From positions 1 to 50,898 of the forward strand of contig CAYVWB010000028.1 in assembly GCA_964455395.1 (NCBI GenBank): 50,898 nt of DNA. The letters are read 5' to 3'. This document shows, in pieces, positions 16,794 through 27,995 of the stretch. The position numbers were made by a program, and so were the translations under genes. The notes beneath the pieces were generated by a model. It was not told the origin of the DNA and did no database searches. It saw only the letters and a list, made by a program, of their open reading frames with translations. The first letter of the stretch is position 1. Each line of letters begins with the position of its first letter. Origin of the DNA: CAYVWB01 sp964455395 (lineage in GTDB: Bacteria > Desulfobacterota > Desulfovibrionia > Desulfovibrionales > Desulfovibrionaceae).

Positions 16794-18998
16794 TCAGAGG
16801 CTGGCGTACCGGCTGATGGACTTCTGATACGCCTTGACGCCCTCCACCAGCCCTGCTGCCTGTCGCTCCAGGTACGTCTCGGACTTGAGCCGTTTGGCTT
16901 CGTCCGGGTGGGTCATGTACCCCAATTCCACCAGGATGGAGGGCATGTGCGCGCCCATCAGCACGTAGAACGGCGCGGAGCGTACGCCCAGATCCTTGAT
17001 GGTGTAGTGCCGTCGCAGATTCTGCACCATGGTCTCGTGGACCGAAGCCGCGAGCTCCCGGGACTCCTTGGTCTTGGCCGAGAGCATGAGGTCCGTGAGG
17101 ATGAACTGGAGATCCGAGATCTTCTTGGTGGAGACGGCGTTTTCCCGCGCCGCCACGCGGACGGACTCGTCGCTCTTGGCGAGGTCCAGGTAATAGGTCT
17201 CCAGGCCGCTGATCCTGGCCGTGGGGAAGGCGTTGCAGTGGATGGAGATGAAGAGGTCCGCTTTCTTCAGATTGGCCATGGCGGTGCGCTCTTCAAGGGG
17301 GATGAAGACGTCCTTCTCCCGGGTGTAGAGCACGGTGAAGCCGGCCTCGGTGAGCTTCCTGCCGAGGATCTTGGCGAAGCGCAGGTTCACGTCCTTTTCC
17401 ACGAGGCCGTTGGCCATGCCGCCGGGGTCCTTGCCGCCGTGGCCCGGGTCGATCATGATCACGCCGATCTTCAAGCCCAACGCCTCCAGCAAGTTCTCTG
17501 CCTGCGCTTTGGACTCCGGTTCGAGCGTGTAGTCCTCGGGCGTTGGCGGCGCCGCGGCGACAGCGGGCTGCGCGGGGGCTGCGGGTTCGGGCCTGGTGAC
17601 GACCGTCTCGGCTGCCGATCCCTTCTTGGATGGCGTCATGGGTGGCGTCGCGGGGGGCGCGGGCTTGGGGTCCGGGGCCAGCGCCAGTGAGGCTGACGGC
17701 GGGGCGGGCGGCGCCTGGGAATGCGCTTCTGCGGGCTTGGCCTTGGGCGGCGCGACGGGGCGTTTCTCCGGCGGCGCATGACGGATGGGCTGGCGGACCA
17801 CGGAGCTGACGCCGGCCAGGGTCTGGGGCGCGGCGCGCTGGTCCGGCGCGGAGACGTCGATGAGGACCCGATACTCGTCGCCGCTTTCCATGGCGAAGAT
17901 CTTGTACTTGTGGATGGTCTGGAAATCCAGCACCACGCGGGTGACATCGGGCTTGTTCTGACCGGCCCGCACCCGACGCAGAATGCCGTCGGCGATGGGA
18001 ATGTCCGTGGCGGCGCCGTCCAGGCGGGAGTCCTTGAAGTCGATATAAAGCCGAGGTGGCTTGTCGGCCTGGGGATTCGCCTCCAGAACATTGTAGGTGT
18101 ACGCGGACTCCTTGTTGAGCGCGACCACCACGCGGGTGTAGTCGTCGGAGGACTGGAAGGTCACCCGTTTGAGCCGCGCGGGTCCCGGCGGCGCAGGCTT
18201 GGCGCGCATGGCGGGGGCGACGGCGGGGCCTTCGGCCGCTTCGCCGCGCGCCGCAGCAGTGGGGGCCAGGTTGGTGACGACCTGCGCCGGGCCTTCCGGG
18301 TAGTCGCTTACAGTGGGTGCGTGCGCCACCTCCGGCAGGGGTCTGGGGTCTTGATCTTCGGCGTGCAGGACCACATGCTCCTCGCGTTCGATCTCCGCCA
18401 TCAGGGCTTTGGCGCGATCCGCCATGTCCCCTTGCGGATAGGACGCGAGCTGCGCCTGAAGCACTCGCAAGGCCCGCGCGGGCGCCTGCAGATGGTCGCG
18501 TTCGATGACAGCCATGTGGAAGAGGGCGTCGTCGGACCACGTGTGGGAGGGAAACCGCGACGCGACACGCTGGAAGTAGTCCAGAGCCACGCGATAATCC
18601 GTCTTGAGGAAAGAGCGTTTGCCCAGCTCGTAATTCACCCGTCCCACGTAGAAGAGCGACTTGGGCGCCCATGCGCCGCGGGGGGACTCCTTGTAGGCGC
18701 CCAGAAAACGCGTCTCCAGGGCCTGCCAGTTGGAGCGGTACTGCGCGCGGCGGTCGTCCTTGCGCAACGCGTGGAAGTCCTTCCAGGCGGCCTTGAATTC
18801 GCTTTCCGCATCCGCCCACGCCAGAGGAACGGCCACGGCCATGCAGCACAACGCCGTGAAGCACAGCAACGCGAGGAGTCCTGCGCAGCGTGCGACCGGT
18901 CCGTGCGGGGCGCGAGCCCGTCCGGCCGCAGACGGACAAGACGACGTCACGGCGGCGCGAGACGGTGGGGGGGTGTGGTGGAGGTGGCGATGCTGCAT
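16794..18998 (-). CDS. Periplasmic N-acetylmuramoyl-L-alanine amidase with AMIN domain
   Basis: The 734-residue protein cleaves the bond between muramic acid and the stem peptide, probably at the division site. An N-terminal tail of about 35 residues precedes a hydrophobic export segment (LLALLCFTALCC to LAWADA). Next are a TPR/YbgF-like helical region (about 65-210), an AMIN domain (about 275-395, with RLYIDFKDSRL and RVLIDV), a Pro/Ala-rich linker (about 400-490) and an amidase_3 domain (about 500-734). Zinc and catalytic residues are visible in DPGHGGKDPG (His), GLVEKDVNL (Glu), SIHCNA (His) and ILVELGYM (Glu). The protein is longer than E. coli AmiC because of the TPR part. An internal start nearer the hydrophobic segment was not found in frame, so the ATG at 18998 is kept. 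Confidence 0.92.
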   Translation of the reverse strand: MQHRHLHHTPPPSRAAVTSSCPSAAGRARAPHGPVARCAGLLALLCFTALCCMAVAVPLAWADAESEFKAAWKDFHALRKDDRRAQYRSNWQALETRFLGAYKESPRGAWAPKSLFYVGRVNYELGKRSFLKTDYRVALDYFQRVASRFPSHTWSDDALFHMAVIERDHLQAPARALRVLQAQLASYPQGDMADRAKALMAEIEREEHVVLHAEDQDPRPLPEVAHAPTVSDYPEGPAQVVTNLAPTAAARGEAAEGPAVAPAMRAKPAPPGPARLKRVTFQSSDDYTRVVVALNKESAYTYNVLEANPQADKPPRLYIDFKDSRLDGAATDIPIADGILRRVRAGQNKPDVTRVVLDFQTIHKYKIFAMESGDEYRVLIDVSAPDQRAAPQTLAGVSSVVRQPIRHAPPEKRPVAPPKAKPAEAHSQAPPAPPSASLALAPDPKPAPPATPPMTPSKKGSAAETVVTRPEPAAPAQPAVAAAPPTPEDYTLEPESKAQAENLLEALGLKIGVIMIDPGHGGKDPGGMANGLVEKDVNLRFAKILGRKLTEAGFTVLYTREKDVFIPLEERTAMANLKKADLFISIHCNAFPTARISGLETYYLDLAKSDESVRVAARENAVSTKKISDLQFILTDLMLSAKTKESRELAASVHETMVQNLRRHYTIKDLGVRSAPFYVLMGAHMPSILVELGYMTHPDEAKRLKSETYLERQAAGLVEGVKAYQKSISRYASL

Positions 18999-19160
18999 GC
19001 TGACTCTCTGGCGTGGCTCGCTGGCCTGGTGCGACTCCTGCGCGGTTCCGGGGCGTCCCCTTGCACGGCGGGGGTGTGGACGCCGTCTGTCCGCGTCCGC
19101 AAGAAACCGGATATCCGGGAGACCGGGTGGCGCGGTGACTGGAGAACTGGATTCGAGCCG

Positions 19161-21008
<1,848 letters not shown>

Positions 21009-21096
21009 TCCTGTCTGCCTCCAGAGCCTACAGTGTTTTCAGACGCGTGCTGCGGGGGAGAGCCGTCGCGTCGGACGCCGTGACAAGGCCGTTGTT

Positions 21097-21738
21097 TCAA
21101 ATGCGCCGCCGGGACGCTTCGGCGGCGAACGCGGGCCAGCGCTCCAGCAGCGCCTGGATGGCGCGAGCGCGGTGGCTGCGGGCGTTCTTTTCGTCCTTGC
21201 CCATCTCGGCGGCGGTGCGGCCCACGTCCGGATCAAAGAAGAGCGGATCGTAGCCGAACCCGGCGCCGCCGGCCGGGACCTCCGTGATGCGGCCTTCCCA
21301 CTCGCCAGTCGTCGTGAGCAGCGCGCCGCCGGGCGCTGCGGCGGCCATGCAGCAGACGAACCGGGCTGTGCGCCGCTCCCGGGGCACCCCTTCCAGGGCG
21401 CGCATGAGCTTGGCGTTGTTGCGGGCGTCCTGGCTCATCTCCTCGCGGCTGTCGGATGCGCCCGCATACCGCGCGGAATACACGCCCGGCGCGCCGGCCA
21501 GAGCGTCCACCACCAGGCCCGAATCATCCGCCACGGCGATCATGCCGGTAGCGTTCGCCACAGTGGTCGCCTTGAAGGCGGCGTTTTCGCAAAACGTGGC
21601 GCCCTCCTCGGGAATCTCGCCGATTTGAGGAAAGGCGTCCAGTCCTTTGACGTCCACCTCGAAGGGCTGCAGCAAGGCGTTCAGTTCGGCCACTTTGCCG
21701 GTGTTGCGGGTGGCCAGGACGATGGGGATTCTGGGCAC
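21097..21738 (-). CDS. rdgB: dITP/XTP pyrophosphatase (HAM1/RdgB)
   Basis: RdgB removes non-canonical purine triphosphates such as dITP and XTP from the nucleotide pool. Motifs are the N-terminal VLATRNTGKVAEL, EEGATFCENA, VADDSGLVVDALAGAPGVYSARYAG, the substrate loop FGYDPLFF and the C-terminal SHRARAIQAL. The frame is open further upstream, but the start used is the GTG at 21736-21738, preceded by AAGGA with 7 nt spacing; it gives 213 residues, close to the family's 195-210, and starts directly before the first conserved strand. glmS follows 88 bp downstream on the same strand. Confidence 0.93.
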   Translation of the reverse strand: MPRIPIVLATRNTGKVAELNALLQPFEVDVKGLDAFPQIGEIPEEGATFCENAAFKATTVANATGMIAVADDSGLVVDALAGAPGVYSARYAGASDSREEMSQDARNNAKLMRALEGVPRERRTARFVCCMAAAAPGGALLTTTGEWEGRITEVPAGGAGFGYDPLFFDPDVGRTAAEMGKDEKNARSHRARAIQALLERWPAFAAEASRRRI

Positions 21739-22069
21739 GGGATGTCCTTCATCGGGTCGCGCGTCTCCGGTGAAACGCCTGGGAAACACGGAGGACGGAG
21801 TCATCCTCCAGGGGAACGAACAGACGCAGGCGCCCATGCAATACCTTATGTTTTAGAAAATTTCAAGAGATGGTCTAACATTCGGAGGCCTCGATTCCTG
21901 CACCCCCATGCGCAAGACATACCCGACAGGCGTCGGTTGTTCCCCGAAGGGCGCAGCGCCGCACGAAGGCTCTGGCGAATTCGTTGTTCGCATGCCGACC
22001 ACCCCTCGCCCGCCCCATGTGCATGACCGGGTGGCGCCGGCGCAGGCGTGGCGCAGGCGCCGTGCGCTC
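21739..22069. other. Intergenic region between histidine kinase and rdgB
   Basis: This 331-bp stretch holds no convincing gene. It includes an AT-rich island at about 21838-21880, which is unusual in this GC-rich setting and contains the candidate rdgB promoter listed separately. Confidence 0.55.
21838..21866 (-). promoter_or_regulatory. Candidate sigma-70 promoter for rdgB-glmS
   Basis: On the minus strand TTGAAA (21861-21866) is followed after 17 bp by TATTGC (21838-21843). The -35 box is a 5/6 match; the -10 box is weak. It lies about 100 bp upstream of the rdgB GTG in an AT-rich island. Confidence 0.4.
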
Positions 22070-23447
22070 TCACGGAGCGGCCGGCAGGAGAAGCGCCACA
22101 CTGGTCCCCTCGCCGGGCGCGCTGTCCAGCTCCACCCGGCCGCCCATGGCCTCCACGGCCTTGCGGGCCAGGGGCAGCCCCAGGCCGGCGCCTTTGTTCT
22201 TCGTGGAGACGAAGGGGCTGAAGACGCGAGTGCGCAGCGATTCGGGCACTCCGGGGCCGTTGTCCAGCACCTGCAGCGCCGCCTGGTCGCCGCAGCGGGC
22301 CGCGCGTACGGTGAGCCTGGCGCCGCCGTCCGGGGGCGAACCCTCCGCCAAAGCCTCCAGGCTGTTGCGCAGAAGGTCCACCAGACACTGCTTGAGGAGG
22401 ACGGCGTCCGCCCAGGCCAGAGGCGGCGGTCCCGCGTCCGTGACGGCGGCGGTCTCCACGCTGGCGGCTTCGGCTGCGTCTTCGAAAAGCGCCAGGGTCT
22501 CCTGAGCCAGGGCGGCGAGGTCCACCACTTCGCGACGGGGGGTGAGAGCGCCTGGAGCCAGTGGCCTGGCGAAGTTCTTCGTGGCTTGGAGGATGGCGTC
22601 CAGTTTGCGGGATTCCTGGAGAATGATGGCTGCTTTTTCGCTGTCCGCCTCTGTCAGATCCTCGGAACGCAACAGGGCGTTGGCGAAACCGGCGATGGTG
22701 AAGAGGGGGTTCTTGATCTCATGGGCGATGTAGGTGGAGAGCTCGCCGATGGCGGCCATCTTCTCCACCTGGGCGAGGCGTTCCTCCATGAGCGCGCACG
22801 AGCNNNNNNNNNNGGCGGCGCTCCAACACCGCCACGATGACGCCGTCGGCGTCGCGGATGGGGGTGGCCGAGGCCTCCACGCGGCGCGGCGGCGCAGCGG
22901 GGCGGACCGCGTCGGTTTCCGTCAGCAAGCGGCGGACGGTCTCCCCTTGGAGGACAGCGAGCTGGTGCAGGGGAACGTGTTCGTGTTCATCAGGCGGGTC
23001 GCGGTGGGGGGCGTCGGCGTCCGGCGCTCGGGGGGGAGCGGAGTCCCGGCTCGACGAAGGCGCCGCCTCTCGATGGGGCCCGGAACTCGACGCATGACCG
23101 GAAGCTTCGGGCGCCGACGGCGAATCCGGGGAGCCCCTGTCCTGCATGACAGGCGCAAGGACCGGCTCCAGCGCGGAGAGCGCCATGCGCCGACCCCCGG
23201 TCAGGGCGGCCCTGTCCATCCCAAGACGGGCGAGGAGAGCGGGGTTGGCGTCCAGTATCTCGCCCTCGGGGGAGAGCAGCAGGAGTTCGTCCTCGGTCGC
23301 TTCGAAGAGCGCATCCGCCAACGCACGTGGGGCGCTCGGCGTGCGGTCCAGCCAAGGCGCGCGCGGGGGCTCCTCGGCGGCGTTCGATGGGTTTTCGGGA
23401 GGGGGCGGCCGGTGTGGCCGGTGTGGCCGGTGTGGGTGGTCACTCAT
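22070..23447 (-). CDS. PAS-containing sensor histidine kinase, interrupted by an assembly gap
   Basis: The N-terminal part starts MSDHPHRPHRPHR and has a PAS-like region (ALFEATEDELLLLSPEGEILDANPALLARLGMD) and a second conserved segment ending RDADGVIVAVLERR. Ten Ns follow at 22804-22813. The C-terminal part begins in a different reading frame, with MEERLAQVEKMAAIGELSTYIAHEIKNPLF (HisKA, phospho-acceptor His in HEIKNP), an N-box around LLRNSLEAL, the G1 box DNGPGVPE and the G2 box GAGLGLPLARK. The two parts read as one kinase in which a few codons before EERLAQ are missing, so the frame change is an effect of the gap length. No membrane helix is visible; it is probably cytoplasmic. No cognate receiver gene is adjacent. 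Confidence 0.85.
22804..22813. other. Assembly gap (10 N)
   Basis: Ten consecutive Ns. The frame on either side differs by one, so the true missing length is not a multiple of three plus ten; the family consensus suggests that only a few codons are missing. Confidence 0.99.
23409..23435 (-). repeat. Three tandem 9-bp units at the start of the histidine kinase gene
   Basis: CCGGTGTGG is repeated three times without interruption (23409-23417, 23418-23426, 23427-23435). On the coding strand this encodes HPHRPHRPH within the first 13 residues of the kinase. The 9-bp unit keeps the frame when copy number changes. Confidence 0.85.
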
Positions 23448-23616
23448 GACATCTCCCGCACGTCAGCACTGCAGCGCTGTGAGGACAGCCAGCCGAGCCG
23501 GCGCGGACATCGCGGATTTCATGGGCGCGGGGGCTCGCGTTCAACAAAAATCTGTCCTAAAGAACATACCGCGGCGGGAGGGGCTCTGTGAAGCTGTTTT
23601 TTCATGAGGATATCGC

Positions 23617-24969
23617 ATGCGTGTCTACGTCGTGAGTCTGGGTTGTCCGAAGAACCAGGTGGATACCGAGCGGCTGCTGGGCGCGCTGGGGCCGCGGACC
23701 AGTCTGGTGGAACGGGTGGAAGAGGCGGAGCTCGCCTTGGTGGCCACTTGCGCGTTCATCCAGCCAGCAGTGGAGGAGTCCATCGAAGCGGTGCTGGACG
23801 TCGCCCGGGACATCGCCGAGTCGAACCCAGCCGCGGTGCTCGCCGTGGCGGGGTGTCTGGGGCAGCGGTACGGCGTGGGGGAGCTCGCTCAGGAACTGCC
23901 CGAGGTCGACTACTGGCTGGACCCGGCCGATCGGGGCATGTGGCCCCGCGAAGCCATGGCGGCTCTGGCGGCGCGGCGTCGCGCCGGGGAGTCTGTCCCC
24001 CATGAAACGCCGCTTGGCGTCCTGGGCGCGCCACGACGGGTGGTCTCGCCAGCGGGCTCGGCCTTTCTGAAGGTGAGCGAAGGGTGCGACCATGCGTGCG
24101 CCTTCTGCGCCATCCCGAACATCAAAGGACGCCACCGCAGCTTTGCGCCGGAGGCGCTGGTGGAGGAAGCCGCCGGCCTGCTGATTCCCGGTGGGGGCCA
24201 CGCGCGCGAGCTCACCCTCGTGGGGCAGGACCTCACAGCCTACGGCCGCGTCCATGGCGTCGGCAAAAGCGCGGGGCTCATCGCTTTGCTGGAGAAGCTC
24301 CTGCCCTTGCCCGGCCTGGACTGGCTGCGCTGCATGTACCTCTACCCCGCCGGCCTGGACGACGAGCTCCTTGCGTTCTTCAAGGCCAACGCGGACCCCC
24401 GCGGACCGCTGCTGCCTTATCTGGACATCCCCTTGCAGCATGCGCACCCGGAGGTGCTGCGGCGCATGGGCCGGCCCTTCGCCGGGGATCCGTGGCGGGT
24501 GGTGGAGCGGGTGCGCGCCGCCATTCCCGATGCTGTCATCCGCACGACATTCATCGTGGGGTATCCGGGTGAGACGGAGTCCCAGTTCCAGGCGCTCAAG
24601 TCGTTCGTGGAGGAAGCTGCGCTGCATCACGTGGGAGTCTTTCCCTACTGGCCGGAGGAAGGCACCAGGGCCGCGACCTTGTCGGATCAGGTGAGCGAAG
24701 CCGTGAAGGGCGCGCGGGCTGCGGAGATCATGGAGGCGCAGCAAGCCGTGAGCCAAGCGCGTCTGGAGCCGCTGGAAGGTGAGATGCTGGACGTGCTGGT
24801 GGAGGCGGCGCTGCCGGACTGGCCCGGACTGCACCAGGGGCGGGTGTGGCTGCAGGCGCCGGGTGTGGACGGGGTGACATATGTGAGCGGCGAGGGCGTA
24901 GCGCCGGGAGCGCTGGTCAGCGCGGAGGTGCATGAAGCGAAGGTGTACGACCTGGTGGCGCTTGTTTGA
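23617..24969 (+). CDS. rimO: Ribosomal protein S12 methylthiotransferase RimO
   Basis: RimO attaches a methylthio group to the conserved aspartate of ribosomal protein S12. The 450-residue protein has the UPF0004 N-terminal domain with three cluster cysteines (SLGCPKNQVD, ATCAFI, AGCLGQRY), the radical SAM motif CDHACAFC, family-typical RHRSFAPEALVEEA, LTLVGQDLTAYG, PYLDIPLQH and FIVGYPGETE, and a C-terminal TRAM domain. SLGCPKN and YLDIPLQH separate RimO from MiaB. TGAGGA lies about 10 nt before the ATG. rpsA follows in the same direction after a terminator-like hairpin, so two genes in a row concern the 30S subunit. Confidence 0.96.
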   Translation: MRVYVVSLGCPKNQVDTERLLGALGPRTSLVERVEEAELALVATCAFIQPAVEESIEAVLDVARDIAESNPAAVLAVAGCLGQRYGVGELAQELPEVDYWLDPADRGMWPREAMAALAARRRAGESVPHETPLGVLGAPRRVVSPAGSAFLKVSEGCDHACAFCAIPNIKGRHRSFAPEALVEEAAGLLIPGGGHARELTLVGQDLTAYGRVHGVGKSAGLIALLEKLLPLPGLDWLRCMYLYPAGLDDELLAFFKANADPRGPLLPYLDIPLQHAHPEVLRRMGRPFAGDPWRVVERVRAAIPDAVIRTTFIVGYPGETESQFQALKSFVEEAALHHVGVFPYWPEEGTRAATLSDQVSEAVKGARAAEIMEAQQAVSQARLEPLEGEMLDVLVEAALPDWPGLHQGRVWLQAPGVDGVTYVSGEGVAPGALVSAEVHEAKVYDLVALV

Positions 24970-25046
24970 GATTTCTGGTTGTCAATGGTTTTTTTGTTTG
25001 ATAGGAGGGTGGTTCTTCTTTAGCCAGTATTTCGTGCAGACGCGCC

Positions 25047-25068
25047 GGCCCCGCGGGGCCTTTTTTTC
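25047..25068 (+). terminator. Terminator-like hairpin between rimO and rpsA
   Basis: GGCCCCGCGGGGCC (25047-25060) can fold as a short GC stem and is followed directly by seven Ts. It ends only about 36 nt before the rpsA ATG. I see no good promoter in the remaining 35 bp, so it may act as an attenuator in the rpsA leader rather than only as the end of rimO. Confidence 0.7.
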
Positions 25069-25103
25069 TTTAACCATCAGATACCGCAAGCGAAGTTTGT
25101 TCT

Positions 25104-26831
25104 ATGTCCAACGAGTCAACCCAAAACGACCCTATGCTCGACATGGGCCTCGATTTCGAGGCCGCCCTCGAAGAATACCTTAACGCCGACTTCGGGGATA
25201 TCGATGACGGCTCCATCGTCAAAGGCGAAGTCGTCAAAGTCGACGAGAACACCGTGCTCGTCGATGTCAACTTCAAGTCGGAAGGCCAGATCCCGGCGGA
25301 CGAGTTCCGGGACAAAGAGGGCGCTCTCACCGTCGAAGTGGGGGACAAGGTCGACGTCTTTGTCGTGCGCAAGGACGAGACCGAGGGCACCATCATCCTC
25401 TCCCGGGAAAAAGCGAAGCGCATGCAGCTCTTCGACCGGCTGGAGGAGATCCAGGAAAAAGACGACACCATCCACGGCAAGATCGTGCGCCGCATCAAGG
25501 GCGGCTACACGGTGGACCTGGGCGGCCTGGAGGCTTTTCTGCCCGGTTCCCACGTGGACTTGCGGCCCGTGCCCGACATGGACGCGCTCGTGGGCGAGGA
25601 ATACGACTTCCGCGTGCTCAAGATCAACCGCCGCCGCTCCAACGTCATCGTCTCCCGTCGGGTGCTTCTGGAAGAGGAGCGCGAGTCCAAACGCACCGAG
25701 CTGCTCAAGACCCTCGAAGAGGGCCAAGTGGTGCAAGGCATCGTCAAGAACATCACCGAATACGGCGTCTTCGTGGACCTGGGCGGCGTGGACGGCCTGC
25801 TGCACATCACGGACATGTCCTGGAAGCGCATCAAGCACCCCAAGGAGATGGTCAAGCTGGGCCAGGAGCTGGAGCTCAAGGTGCTCAACTTCGACAAGGA
25901 GTCCAAGAAAGTCTCCCTGGGCCTCAAGCAGCTCGTGCCCGACCCGTGGGAAGACATCACCTCCAAGTACCCCGAAGGCATGCGCCTCAACGGCAAAGTC
26001 ACCAATCTGGTGGACTACGGCGCCTTCGTGGAGCTGGAACCCGGCGTGGAAGGCCTGGTGCACATCTCCGAGATGTCCTGGACCCGCAAGCTGCGCCACC
26101 CCTCGCAGATGGTGAAGGTGGGCGACGAAGTCGAAGTCGTCATCCTCGGCGTGGACCCGGACAAGAAACGCATCTCCCTGGGCATGAAGCAAGTACGGCC
26201 CAACCCCTGGGACCTCGTCGCCGAGAAGTACCCTGAAGGCGCCGTCCTCGAAGGCACCATCAAGAACATCACCGAATTCGGCGTCTTCATCGGCATCGAA
26301 GACGGCATCGACGGCCTCATCCACGTCTCGGACATCTCCTGGACCAAGAAGATCCGGCACCCTGAAGAGCTCTTCAGCGGGGGCGACGTGGTCCGCGCCA
26401 AAGTCCTCACCGTGGACAAGGAGAACGAGAAGTTCACCCTGGGCATCAAACAGCTCAATGAAGACCCCTGGACGCAAGTCCCCCTGCGCTACCCCGTGGG
26501 CGCGCTGGTCAAAGGCACGGTGACCAACATCACCGACTTCGGCCTCTTCGTGGAAGTGGAGGAAGGCATCGAAGGTCTCGTGCACGTCTCCGAGATCTCC
26601 AACAAGAAGATCAAGAGCCCTTCCGAGATGTTCGTGGAAGGCGCGGAAATCGAAGCCAAAGTCATCCACGTCAGCGCGGAGGAACGCCGTCTGGGCCTCT
26701 CCATCAAGCAGCTGAAGGAAGAGGAAGAGCGCAAGAAGCCCAAGGAGTTCCGCTCCTCCGGCGATGTGGGCGGCGCCACCTTGGGCGACCTGCTCAAGCA
26801 AAAACTGGAAGAAGAAGGTGGAGAGGAATAA
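25104..26831 (+). CDS. rpsA: 30S ribosomal protein S1
   Basis: S1 binds mRNA leaders and the ribosome during initiation. The 575-residue protein has six S1-type OB-fold repeats, visible as repeated GxVxxIxxxGxFVxLG...GLxHxSxxSW blocks. They begin around residues 33 (GSIVKGEVVKV), 118, 205, 290, 375 and 462, with the repeated ends RISLGMKQ or KVSLGLKQL. Length and repeat number match Proteobacteria-type S1. The region before the ATG (AAGCGAAGTTTGTTCT) has no clear Shine-Dalgarno sequence, as is known for the self-regulated rpsA of E. coli. sppA overlaps its 3' end. Confidence 0.97.
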   Translation: MSNESTQNDPMLDMGLDFEAALEEYLNADFGDIDDGSIVKGEVVKVDENTVLVDVNFKSEGQIPADEFRDKEGALTVEVGDKVDVFVVRKDETEGTIILSREKAKRMQLFDRLEEIQEKDDTIHGKIVRRIKGGYTVDLGGLEAFLPGSHVDLRPVPDMDALVGEEYDFRVLKINRRRSNVIVSRRVLLEEERESKRTELLKTLEEGQVVQGIVKNITEYGVFVDLGGVDGLLHITDMSWKRIKHPKEMVKLGQELELKVLNFDKESKKVSLGLKQLVPDPWEDITSKYPEGMRLNGKVTNLVDYGAFVELEPGVEGLVHISEMSWTRKLRHPSQMVKVGDEVEVVILGVDPDKKRISLGMKQVRPNPWDLVAEKYPEGAVLEGTIKNITEFGVFIGIEDGIDGLIHVSDISWTKKIRHPEELFSGGDVVRAKVLTVDKENEKFTLGIKQLNEDPWTQVPLRYPVGALVKGTVTNITDFGLFVEVEEGIEGLVHVSEISNKKIKSPSEMFVEGAEIEAKVIHVSAEERRLGLSIKQLKEEEERKKPKEFRSSGDVGGATLGDLLKQKLEEEGGEE

Positions 26832-27720
26832 CCGGCCCGACTTCAGTCAGCGCCAGCCCTTTCTCTTCGGCCTCGCCATGCTCGTGGCGGCTGTGGTCAT
26901 CATGATGATGGCCGCAGCCGCCTTCCGTCATCTGTTCATCACAAGCTCCACGCCTTCAGGCGCCCGCTACGGTCTCGTGCAAGTGGACGGCGCGATCATG
27001 GACCCCGCTCCCGTGGTCGAATTCCTCCATACGCTGCGCACCAACGAAGACGTTCTCGGCGTGGTGGTGCGGGTCAACTCCCCCGGCGGCGTGGTGGGCC
27101 CTTCCCAGGAAATACACGACGCCGTGCGCAAGACCGCGCAGGTCAAGCCTGTCGTAGTCTCCATGGGCGCCGTGGCGGCCTCGGGGGGATATTACGTCGC
27201 CTGTCCGGCGGACGAGATTTTCGCCAACCCGGGCACGCTCACGGGCTCCATCGGCGTCATCATCACGCTCTCCACCTGGAAGGAGCTTCTCAGCGACATC
27301 GGCGTCTCCATCAGCGCAGTGACTTCCGGCGACCTCAAGGACGCGGGCTCGCCCTACAAGGAGCTCTCACCGAAAGAACGCGCCTACTTCCAGCAGCTGG
27401 TGAACGACATGAACGAGCAGTTCGTGGAAGCCGTGGCCGAGGGCCGCGACATGCCCCTCGCCGATGTCCGCGCACTCGCAACGGGGCAGGTCTACACGGG
27501 CCGCATGGCTCTGGAGAAGGGGCTGGTGGACCAGCTCGGCGGTCTGGAGGACGCCAAGGACCGCTTGCGTGAACTGACGGGCGGCGGCGATCTGCAGTAT
27601 GTCACCGGACCCAAGGAAGACGCCTCCCTGCTGGAGATCCTCACCGGCGCGGCGGCTGCGCTGCAACGCTTTCAGGCGCAGTCCGCACCCGGCCCACGCT
27701 TCGAATACCGGGCGCCGTGA
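26818..27720 (+). CDS. sppA: Signal peptide peptidase SppA, short S49 type
   Basis: This is a 300-residue inner-membrane serine protease of the S49 family, half the length of E. coli SppA (single-domain type, as in Bacillus). An N-terminal membrane segment (FLFGLAMLVAAVVIMMMAAAA) precedes the protease fold with RVNSPGGVVGPSQEI, the catalytic serine in VAASGGYYVACPADEI, NPGTLTGSIGVI and the lysine in SGDLKDAGSP. It degrades leftover signal peptides in the membrane. The start used is the GTG at 26818, overlapping the end of rpsA by 14 nt, with GGAAGAAG just before it; an upstream ATG at 26764 would add 18 non-family residues. Coupling to rpsA translation is likely. Confidence 0.92.
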   Translation: MERNNRPDFSQRQPFLFGLAMLVAAVVIMMMAAAAFRHLFITSSTPSGARYGLVQVDGAIMDPAPVVEFLHTLRTNEDVLGVVVRVNSPGGVVGPSQEIHDAVRKTAQVKPVVVSMGAVAASGGYYVACPADEIFANPGTLTGSIGVIITLSTWKELLSDIGVSISAVTSGDLKDAGSPYKELSPKERAYFQQLVNDMNEQFVEAVAEGRDMPLADVRALATGQVYTGRMALEKGLVDQLGGLEDAKDRLRELTGGGDLQYVTGPKEDASLLEILTGAAAALQRFQAQSAPGPRFEYRAP

Positions 27721-27930
27721 GGCGTCTCCGCATGCGCCTGCCGAGCCGGAACCGCCGCGCGGCTGCGCTCCGCGCACGCTAGGGGTGTGGAATCTGGTTG
27801 GGGCGAGAGCCGTCGTCGGCGCGGCGCGCGCCACTGTGGACAGGCCGTGGTGCGGGAGACACGAACCTCCTCCGGTCTGCCCGGCGCAGTGACCGCATTG
27901 ACTGGCCTGGACGCCGTGAAGCGCGAGGCC

Positions 27931-27972
27931 GTCATGCCTGCCGTGCCCATCATGCCCACCGTGCCCACCGTG
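27931..27972. repeat. Imperfect 9-bp tandem array downstream of ogt
   Basis: The segment is built of variants of a nonamer (GTGCCCATC, ATGCCCACC, GTGCCCACC), about four to five units in a row. It lies in the 275-bp gap between sppA and ogt (27721-27995), where I found no gene. The remaining part of the gap shows nothing specific. Confidence 0.65.
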
Positions 27973-27995
27973 ACTGACGGGGCGTCGGGGGTCGC

